Source: Bacteroidota bacterium
GTDB lineage: Bacteria > Bacteroidota > Bacteroidia > Bacteroidales > UBA10428
Direction of reading: 5' to 3'
Assembly: GCA_029268165.1 (NCBI GenBank)
Contig: JAJUGM010000011.1
Location: forward strand, 1-20,098
DNA: 20,098 nt
In this document: piece by piece, positions 14,567-20,098 of the stretch
Numbering within the stretch: position 1 is the first letter of the stretch
How the letters are laid out: every line of letters begins with the position of its first letter
The notes under the pieces: model-generated
The model's input: the letters and a program-made list of their open reading frames with translations, nothing else
Databases searched by the model: none
What the model was told of the DNA's origin: nothing
Translations under genes and position numbers: made by a program

Positions 14567-15634
14567 ATGGATAACCATGCAAAGCATGAAAAATATATGA
14601 AACGTTGTATTGAGCTTGCAAGGCTGGGTCTGGGGCATACAGCTCCTAATCCGCTTGTTGGCTCGGTTATTGTGTATGAAGATAAAATTATTGGCGAGGG
14701 GTATCATCGTAGTTTTGGACAGGCTCATGCCGAAGTTAATGCCATTAATGATGTCAGAGACAAAGCATTGCTTAAGAAAAGCACCTTATATGTTAATCTC
14801 GAACCATGCGCCCATACAGGAAAAACGCCACCGTGCACTGACCTGATAATCCGTGAAGGCATTCCTGAGGTTGTTATCGGCACATCTGACCCGCATCCGC
14901 TGGTTTCGGGAAAAGGCATTCAGTGCCTGAAGAATGCAGGTGTACATACTATCTGTGAAGTCGGAAAAAAGGATTGTATTGAACTGAATAAAAGGTTTTT
15001 TACATTTCACACCTTGAAAAGGCCATACATAATACTTAAGTGGGCACAATCGGCCGATGGGTATATGGATGTTATTAGGCAGCCTGATGAAACATCAGAG
15101 CCTAACTGGATATCCAATGAAATTTCAAGGATACTAGTGCATAAGTGGAGGGCAGAAGAACAGGCAATTATGGTGGGTACAAATACAGCATTAATGGATA
15201 ATCCAAGGCTTAATGTGAGGGAATGGCATGGGAAAAATCCGGTAAGAGTATTAATTGACCGTTCCTTAAGAATTCCTAAAAGCCTTCATGTATTGGACAA
15301 AAGTATAAAAACACTCATAATCAATGAGATAAAAGATCAGCAGGACGGCAATAACATTTATATAAAAACCTCTTTTGACCAGAGGCTTTTATTTTCAGTT
15401 ATAGAAATACTGTATAAACTGGAAATCCAGTCGGTTATTATTGAAGGTGGCAGGATGCTCCTTGATAGCTTTATTGCTCTGGGATTATGGGATGAAGCCA
15501 GGGTATTTACCGGTACTAAATCTTTCGGGCAAGGTATTAGAGCTCCGGTAATAGAAGGTTGTACTAAAATACAAACAAATATAATACATGACCTGTTAAC
15601 GGCTTATTATAATGATCAGCAGATTTTACAATGA
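14567..15634 (+). CDS. ribD: Bifunctional riboflavin deaminase/reductase RibD
   Basis: 355-residue enzyme for two early steps of riboflavin synthesis: deamination of the pyrimidine intermediate, then NADPH-dependent reduction of the ribose chain. The N-terminal deaminase domain (1-145) has the zinc site His54 and Glu56 in HAEVNAI, with Cys81 and Cys90 in PCAHTGKTPPC. The C-terminal reductase domain (about 146-355) starts RPYIILKWAQSADGYMD and includes WRAEEQAIMVGTNTALMDNPRLN and IEGGRMLLDSF. I chose the ATG at 14567; an in-frame GTG three codons upstream (14558) is less likely. It stands alone on the plus strand, divergent from prmC. Confidence 0.95.
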   Translation: MDNHAKHEKYMKRCIELARLGLGHTAPNPLVGSVIVYEDKIIGEGYHRSFGQAHAEVNAINDVRDKALLKKSTLYVNLEPCAHTGKTPPCTDLIIREGIPEVVIGTSDPHPLVSGKGIQCLKNAGVHTICEVGKKDCIELNKRFFTFHTLKRPYIILKWAQSADGYMDVIRQPDETSEPNWISNEISRILVHKWRAEEQAIMVGTNTALMDNPRLNVREWHGKNPVRVLIDRSLRIPKSLHVLDKSIKTLIINEIKDQQDGNNIYIKTSFDQRLLFSVIEILYKLEIQSVIIEGGRMLLDSFIALGLWDEARVFTGTKSFGQGIRAPVIEGCTKIQTNIIHDLLTAYYNDQQILQ

Positions 15635-15677
15635 ATTTTGACGTTTTAAAATGCTGTTAAGATAGCGGAATGGCGTC

Positions 15678-15712
15678 ATGAAGAGATGAAGTGATGAGGT
15701 GATGAAGATGAA
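15678..15712 (+). repeat. Octamer mini-repeat array (GTGATGAA-like)
   Basis: Imperfect units ATGAAGAG, ATGAAGTG, ATGAGGTG, ATGAAGAT lie just after ribD. They resemble the GTGA-type arrays around 8473 and 8951. Confidence 0.6.
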
Positions 15713-15855
15713 ATTTGAAAGACAGAAAAGGAATTGAAACTAAGAAAAGCCTTTAAGAAATAGGAAATCTTTCATCGTTGTTTTACATTCTTAAATCTTT
15801 TAATGATGCAAACCATTATTGACAGAAACTAAATTGGCAGGGAGTAATAAAGCCT

Positions 15856-15869
15856 GCAGCTCGCAGCTC
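15856..15869 (-). repeat. Two inverted copies of the GAGCTGC heptamer
   Basis: GCAGCTCGCAGCTC is two tandem copies of the reverse complement of the heptamer at 12984. It lies upstream of the nfu stop. The remainder of 15713-15903 holds no recognisable feature. Confidence 0.6.
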
Positions 15870-15903
15870 AATGTACTAAATAATTATCAATCAATGTTGC
15901 AAA

Positions 15904-16149
15904 TTACACTGCCTGCAGTTCCCTAATCTGCGGTACACTTTTCCGGATAGCCTGTTCAATACCTGCCTTAAGTGTCATCATACTAAAAGGGCAGCCATGA
16001 CAGGCACCTGTGAGCCGCACTTTGACTGCCAGGTCATCAGTAATATCAATAAATTCAACATCACCCCCATCTGCAATAAGATAAGGCCTGATGGATTCAA
16101 TTGCTGTTTTGATTTTCTGAACAATTTCTTCTTTTTGTAAATTATCCAT
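15904..16149 (-). CDS. Nfu-type Fe-S scaffold (NifU C-terminal domain)
   Basis: 81-residue protein made only of the NifU C-terminal (Nfu) domain. It carries the conserved YLIADGGDVEF motif at residues 23-33 and the cluster-binding CxxC at Cys50 and Cys53 (GACHGCPFS). It assembles or passes on a [4Fe-4S] cluster to target proteins. The gene lies 15 bp after the Mrp-type ATPase gene on the same strand, so the two form an Fe-S maturation operon. Single-domain Nfu proteins of this size are common in Bacteroidota. Confidence 0.93.
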   Translation of the reverse strand: MDNLQKEEIVQKIKTAIESIRPYLIADGGDVEFIDITDDLAVKVRLTGACHGCPFSMMTLKAGIEQAIRKSVPQIRELQAV

Positions 16150-16164
16150 GATATGAATGCATTA

Positions 16165-17262
16165 TTATTGTCTGGATATATTAACCTTTTGGGTTGGTTT
16201 TAGTTCATTATTTCTTCTGATTATTTCAATCACCAGATTATCCGCAACCGTTTTAAAAGCTTCGCCTATTTGGCTTTTTTGCAACACAGCCGGTTCGCCT
16301 GTATCGCTGCCTTCACGGATACCCTGAATAAGAGGAACTTGCCCGAGAAGTGGAATGTCATATTGAGCAGACAATTTTTTACATCCGTCTTTACCGAAAA
16401 TATAATAACGGTTGCCTGGCAACTCTTCGGGTGTAAACCATGCCATATTTTCAATTATTCCCAATACCGGCACATTGATTGCCGGGTTTCTGAACATATT
16501 AATTCCTTTTATTACATCGGCCAGCGCCACATCCTGCGGTGTGCTAACCATAACGGCTCCTGTAACGGCAATGCTTTGAACCAGTGTAAGGTGGATATCG
16601 CTCGTGCCGGGTGGAAGGTCAACAAAAAGATAATCAAGTTCACCCCAATCGGTATCGCCCAGTAACTGCTGAAAGGCATTTGAAGCCATAGGCCCGCGCC
16701 ATATTGTTGCATCTTCAGGGTTAACAAAAAAACCAATGGAAAGTGTTTTAATACCATAACGTTCAACCGGAACTATCATGTCTTTTCCGTTATCTTGCTT
16801 AATCATCGGTTTCAGGTTTTCTGCCCCAAGCATTTTTGGAACAGAAGGCCCGAAAATATCTGCATCTATCAATCCTGTCCTGGCTCCTGTCTGGCCAAAT
16901 GCAACAGCAAGGTTTACAGCTACCGTCGATTTTCCTACTCCTCCTTTACCTGATGCAATAGCAATAACATTTTTTACGCCCGGAAGCAAAGATTTCTCTT
17001 TTGGCTGAGTATTTTCTTTTTCATGTTGAACACTTATATTTATTTCAAGATTCTTATCAAGTTTTTCCTGTAGTATTTTTTTACAGGCCTTTTGCAAAGA
17101 AGTTTTCAGAGGATCATTAGTATTTAAGTTCAGGAAAAGATCAATTTTTCCATCCCCGGTATTAATGTTTGTTATCAGTCCCATGGAAACAATATCTTCC
17201 CCTGTAGCCGGATGAACAATCTGTTTTAATACTTCATCAATTTGATTTTCTGAAAAATACAT
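16165..17262 (-). CDS. Mrp/NBP35-family Fe-S carrier ATPase (ApbC)
   Basis: 365-residue P-loop ATPase. An N-terminal MIP18/DUF59 domain (about 1-90; IVHPATGEDIVSMGLI) is followed by the deviant Walker A GKGGVGKST at residues 105-113. Further motifs are GLIDADIFGPSVPKMLG, YLFVDLPPGTSDIH and VSTPQDVALADV. These proteins carry and deliver Fe-S clusters. The C-terminal CxxC that binds the cluster in E. coli-type members is absent: the equivalent region reads ENMAWFTPEELPGNRYYIFG, as I recall for Bacteroidota homologues. I chose the ATG at 17262 (MYFSENQIDEVLKQ) over 17292. It is first in the operon with nfu. Confidence 0.93.
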   Translation of the reverse strand: MYFSENQIDEVLKQIVHPATGEDIVSMGLITNINTGDGKIDLFLNLNTNDPLKTSLQKACKKILQEKLDKNLEINISVQHEKENTQPKEKSLLPGVKNVIAIASGKGGVGKSTVAVNLAVAFGQTGARTGLIDADIFGPSVPKMLGAENLKPMIKQDNGKDMIVPVERYGIKTLSIGFFVNPEDATIWRGPMASNAFQQLLGDTDWGELDYLFVDLPPGTSDIHLTLVQSIAVTGAVMVSTPQDVALADVIKGINMFRNPAINVPVLGIIENMAWFTPEELPGNRYYIFGKDGCKKLSAQYDIPLLGQVPLIQGIREGSDTGEPAVLQKSQIGEAFKTVADNLVIEIIRRNNELKPTQKVNISRQ

Positions 17263-17356
17263 TATATGATCACGAATTAAATAGTGAGGCAAATATAACC
17301 GTAATTTTCATTAACATTAAATTACTGGGAAGGTTTATTTATGAAGCGCAAATTTT

Positions 17357-17375
17357 AACCCGGTTTTGTCATTAG
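17357..17375. repeat. Dispersed palindromic repeat, partial inverted copy
   Basis: AACCCGGTTTTGTCATTAG matches the reverse complement of 13137-13155 with one mismatch. The following 60 bases show weaker similarity to the rest of that element (a TTCATT then CCC near 17420-17433), so this looks like a decayed copy. Confidence 0.5.
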
Positions 17376-17703
17376 TCTTATTTTTCTGATGAACCGTTAT
17401 TAGTAAAATTTGTTATTTTTTCATTGAAACCCCCATCCCTAGATTTCAGAATAAATAATCATGCTAATAATCCAGAGCATTCGGGACTTAGACCTTTATA
17501 AACAAAAAAAATTTTCTAAGGAATATTAATGTTTTGCATTGACAAACCGATTACCACGACGTATTTATTATTCTTATCTCAAATCTATAGATAAAACTTC
17601 TATTGATTAAGCATTTTTAATGTATAATCGGGATTAAGTTTTTCTTAATCAGAGCGTTTCTCTCCTAATGACCAATCTCCTCCAGAAAAATTTTTATTCG
17701 AAC

Positions 17704-17741
17704 GGATGAATATGCTTATTCATCGTAATTGTGTTGAACCT
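17704..17741 (+). promoter_or_regulatory. 38-bp palindromic element, copy 2, upstream of the aldo/keto reductase
   Basis: GATGAAT (17705-17711) and ATTCATC (17718-17724) are perfect 7-bp arms around ATGCTT, followed by GTAATTGTGTTGAACCT. It matches the rex-upstream copy at 5423-5460 in 30 of 38 positions with no gaps. A TTG (17734-17736) lies 22 bases before TAATTTAA (17759-17766), a weak -33/-7 pair spaced like the one at rex. I see no gene elsewhere in 17263-17846. Confidence 0.5.
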
Positions 17742-17846
17742 GTATAAGCAAGTTATTCTAATTTAATCCATTATATATCCAACAAATTACTTGCCTTTTC
17801 AGTTATTATATCATAACTTATGGTAGAAATTTTATTCTTTGCTAAT

Positions 17847-19340
17847 ATGAAAACAGAACCCATTAACAATATCAACCGGCGCAGTTTTATAAAAACTTCA
17901 GCCACAGCATTTATTGGTTTGAGTTTTATACCTGACTTTAAAAGACTTCTAAGCAGGCCAGCATTGATGAAAAGGGAGTTCGGACGATTAAATCATGAAG
18001 TTACAACATTCGGACTTGGCGGACAGGCCTCCATTCAATGGACTCCTGATGATGTGGACCCGGTGGCTATCATTTTAAAAGCATTTGATAATCAGGTAAA
18101 TTATTTTGATACTTCAAATCTTTATGGACCCAGCCAGCTCAACTATGGAAAAGCTTTCAGAAAACTCAGCCTGATTCCCGGCATGGCTGGTTATAATGAA
18201 AAACTGAGAAAATCAATTTTTCTCACCTCGAAAACCCATATTCGCCTGGCCAAAGGCGATTTAAGTGTGCAGGGTGTAAATAACTGGACTAACGGGCAAC
18301 CCGGCTCGCATACCATTGATGATTTAAAGCGAAGCCTGTCACAGATTTTTGGTGACGGACAGGGAAATTATCCCGAAGGGGCATATCTCGATATGGTTTT
18401 AATTCACAGTGTAACCAGTAAAGCTGATGTTGATGCTGTTTATGAAGGGCTGTATAATACCGACAGTAAGTCCGAACGTATAGGAGCACTTGCCGCCCTG
18501 CGTGACTACAGAGATGGCACAAACCTCACAGGGTTAAACCCAAAGGAGGAAAAACTGATTAAACATATCGGTTTCTCAGGCCATTACGATCCCGGTGTAA
18601 TGATTGACATGATACAAAGGGACAGGGACAACCTGCTTGAGGGTTTGCTTGTGGCAATTAATGCTAATGATAAGCTCAACTTCAATATGCAGCATAATGT
18701 AATACCGGTTGCAGCAGCCAAAAATATGGGAATCATCGGGATGAAAGTATTCGCCGACGGCGCCATGTACTCCAAAGGTGCTCACTGGTCGAATCAGGTA
18801 TCACATGTAGTCAGGCAGGTAGGAAGTAAGGAGTTGCCTTTCAGGCCACTTATTGAATATTCACTGACAACACCTGGTATAAACACAGTAATTATTGGCA
18901 TAGGACATATTTCAGACAATGAGCATGAATGTCAGCTCAGCCAGAATATTGCCGCAGCACAGATTAAACCTGATGCATTGAGTGAGACTGACAGAACTGA
19001 GGTGGAAAATATGACCCGACATGTAAAAGAAGGAAAAACCAATTATTTCCAGCTTGAAAAAGGAGGGTTGACCGCTGTGCGGAATTTGCAAATTACCAGC
19101 TCAGGGAATAATAGGGTAAAAATCACGTGGGATACCGCTTACGCTGGAGAAAGTCCGGTTGATTATTATGAAATCTGGCATAATAATAAGAAAACGGCAG
19201 TAATAAAACATATTCCACAGACCACAAAAAGGCCTTTTGAGTATTCAGAAACTATCGATGCTTCGGTGAGAAATGTATATCATATAGTTACTGTTGATAA
19301 AAAAGGCAATAAAGCTGGTTCAGATAAACTCACTATTTAA
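17847..19340 (+). CDS. Tat-exported aldo/keto reductase with C-terminal Ig/FnIII-like domain
   Basis: 497-residue protein. A twin-arginine signal (NRRSFIKTSA, RR at 11-12) and a hydrophobic stretch suggest folded export to the periplasm. The aldo/keto reductase domain (about 45-390) keeps the catalytic tetrad: Asp88 and Tyr93 in FDTSNLYG, Lys129 in LTSKTH and His187 in VLIHSV. Late segments include NTVIIGIG. Residues about 405-497 read like a fibronectin III/Ig domain (VKITWDTAYAGESPVDYYEIWHNN is one part). I chose the ATG at 17847 rather than 17820 because the Tat signal then starts normally. A DoxX-family gene follows after 58 bp. The substrate is unknown. Export implies a tightly bound cofactor or a modified reaction. 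Confidence 0.88.
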   Translation: MKTEPINNINRRSFIKTSATAFIGLSFIPDFKRLLSRPALMKREFGRLNHEVTTFGLGGQASIQWTPDDVDPVAIILKAFDNQVNYFDTSNLYGPSQLNYGKAFRKLSLIPGMAGYNEKLRKSIFLTSKTHIRLAKGDLSVQGVNNWTNGQPGSHTIDDLKRSLSQIFGDGQGNYPEGAYLDMVLIHSVTSKADVDAVYEGLYNTDSKSERIGALAALRDYRDGTNLTGLNPKEEKLIKHIGFSGHYDPGVMIDMIQRDRDNLLEGLLVAINANDKLNFNMQHNVIPVAAAKNMGIIGMKVFADGAMYSKGAHWSNQVSHVVRQVGSKELPFRPLIEYSLTTPGINTVIIGIGHISDNEHECQLSQNIAAAQIKPDALSETDRTEVENMTRHVKEGKTNYFQLEKGGLTAVRNLQITSSGNNRVKITWDTAYAGESPVDYYEIWHNNKKTAVIKHIPQTTKRPFEYSETIDASVRNVYHIVTVDKKGNKAGSDKLTI

Positions 19341-19398
19341 AAACAAAATCAGGTATTTAATTGTTATACATGTAAATAAAAATTTAAACTTAACAGCA

Positions 19399-19800
19399 AT
19401 GAATAAAATCATGAAATATCAGCCCATCAGCGCTGATCTGGCAACTCTGATCCTTCGCCTTACATTTGGCGGACTCTTTGTATATCACGGATATGGCAAG
19501 CTAATGATGTTTGAACAGTTTTATGGAAATTTTCCTGATCTTATTGGTATTGGTTCAAAATTATCATTTATTCTTGTGTTGGTGGCCGAACTGATTGGCG
19601 GATTATTCGTAGCCATTGGACTATTCACGCGTATCTCAGTAATTCCAATTTTTATTGCCATGGTAGTTGCCTACTTTGTAGCACATGCCAATGATCCGTT
19701 TAATGCAAAAGAACTGGCATTTGCCTATATGCTCCTGTCCATAGTAGTTTTCTTTTCAGGAGCTGGACGATGGTCGTTGGACAGGCTGATTTTTAAATAG
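19399..19800 (+). CDS. DoxX-family membrane protein
   Basis: 133-residue protein with four predicted membrane helices: LATLILRLTFGGLFVYHGYG, LSFILVLVAELIGGLFVAIG, ISVIPIFIAMVVAYFVAH and ELAFAYMLLSIVVFFSGAG. HGYGKL after helix 1 and the E-L-I-GG motif in helix 2 are typical of DoxX/SURF4-like proteins, and GRWSLDRLIF is the usual C-terminus. I chose the ATG at 19399 (MNKIMKYQPISADLATLILR); the frame opens further upstream, inside the reductase gene, but that extension is not family-like. It is probably co-transcribed with the reductase gene. Its function is uncertain; the family is tied to redox and membrane stress. Confidence 0.88.
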   Translation: MNKIMKYQPISADLATLILRLTFGGLFVYHGYGKLMMFEQFYGNFPDLIGIGSKLSFILVLVAELIGGLFVAIGLFTRISVIPIFIAMVVAYFVAHANDPFNAKELAFAYMLLSIVVFFSGAGRWSLDRLIFK

Positions 19801-20030
19801 TAAAAGATTACTGGAGTATCTCATTTGACCTTCACATATTAGAATGAGAATATTGTTGATGGGTTAAGGATTATCCGTTCCATTATTTATGTTAGATTAT
19901 TGAATAATGATATAAGACGTAATAGACAAAATTAATGCTTTTTTAGAGTTAGAATTCAGTAATGGACATTTTTAATGCTTTTTATTTTTCAAGTTTTATA
20001 GAATCAATTATTTATTTTTTTATAATTGTA

Positions 20031-20090
20031 TGTCAGGTAAGCGGAAACAGGCTCTGCTGGGGAGCAACCTGTCAGGAATATCCTGACCGA
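20031..20090. other. GC-rich structured block at the window edge
   Basis: After about 230 bp of very AT-rich DNA the sequence becomes GC-rich. GTCAGGA-ATA-TCCTGAC (20071-20087) is a perfect 7-bp hairpin. ACAGG (20047-20051) pairs with CCTGT (20068-20072). A second TGTCAGG (20031-20037) can pair with CCTGAC (20082-20087) in competition with the first hairpin. This could be the start of a structured RNA or a riboswitch-like leader. I could not match it to a known class. Nothing else is seen in 19801-20030. Confidence 0.3.
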
Positions 20091-20098
20091 CTGGAATG

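Noticed and set aside
20031..20098. SRP RNA, tmRNA or RNase P RNA
   Set aside because: The block has GTCAGG and paired arms but lacks the conserved loop sequences of each class within the visible bases.

Overview
The window is AT-rich and gene-dense and looks like an anaerobic member of the Bacteroidota (Bacteroidales-like). The evidence is a Bacteroidota-type Mrp ATPase, DVVYLSDG-type outer-membrane proteins, an LVIVD lipoprotein, almost no Shine-Dalgarno sequences, -7 elements resembling TAnnTTTG, and intergenic 7- and 8-base mini-repeats. I see no tRNA, rRNA or CRISPR array.

Layout. (1) 1-867, minus strand: an Xre-type regulator followed by an SMC/OLD-like AAA ATPase cut by the window edge, possibly a defence operon. 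(2) 1150-1617: an unrecognised coiled-coil protein. (3) 5085-1765, minus strand: a tight three-gene operon of a thioredoxin-fold [2Fe-2S] protein, a multi-FeS/PAS protein homologous to sensory (group C) [FeFe]-hydrogenases, and a SpoIIE/PP2C phosphatase. The redox repressor gene rex diverges from it. (4) 6141-7005: a dead IS5-family element just behind rex, carrying an 85-bp nested segment. (5) 7065-10097, minus strand: fumC, a broken four-helix-bundle gene, and prfB with its programmed +1 frameshift. (6) 10634-12925: an LVIVD lipoprotein divergent from an outer-membrane beta-barrel-like protein. (7) 13212-15634: recX and prmC divergent from ribD. (8) 15904-17262, minus strand: an Nfu-type Fe-S scaffold and the Mrp Fe-S carrier ATPase. 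(9) 17847-19800: a Tat-exported aldo/keto reductase with a C-terminal Ig/fibronectin-like domain, then a DoxX-family membrane protein. (10) 19801-20098: no gene, but a compact GC-rich hairpin block at the edge.

The strongest candidate for something undescribed is the operon in (3). The central protein keeps the hydrogenase fold signatures and all twelve cysteines of three [4Fe-4S] motifs. All four cysteines that should hold the H-cluster are replaced (Asp141, Asp189, Ser296, Ser299). The FeS wiring, PAS domain and partner phosphatase look intact, so this appears to be a hydrogen-blind redox or ligand signalling module built on a hydrogenase scaffold. A 38-bp element with a perfect GATGAAT-N6-ATTCATC palindrome lies upstream of rex and again upstream of the aldo/keto reductase gene 12 kb away, which suggests a shared regulator. 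Fe-S and redox functions recur across the window (rex, the FeS sensor, Nfu, Mrp).
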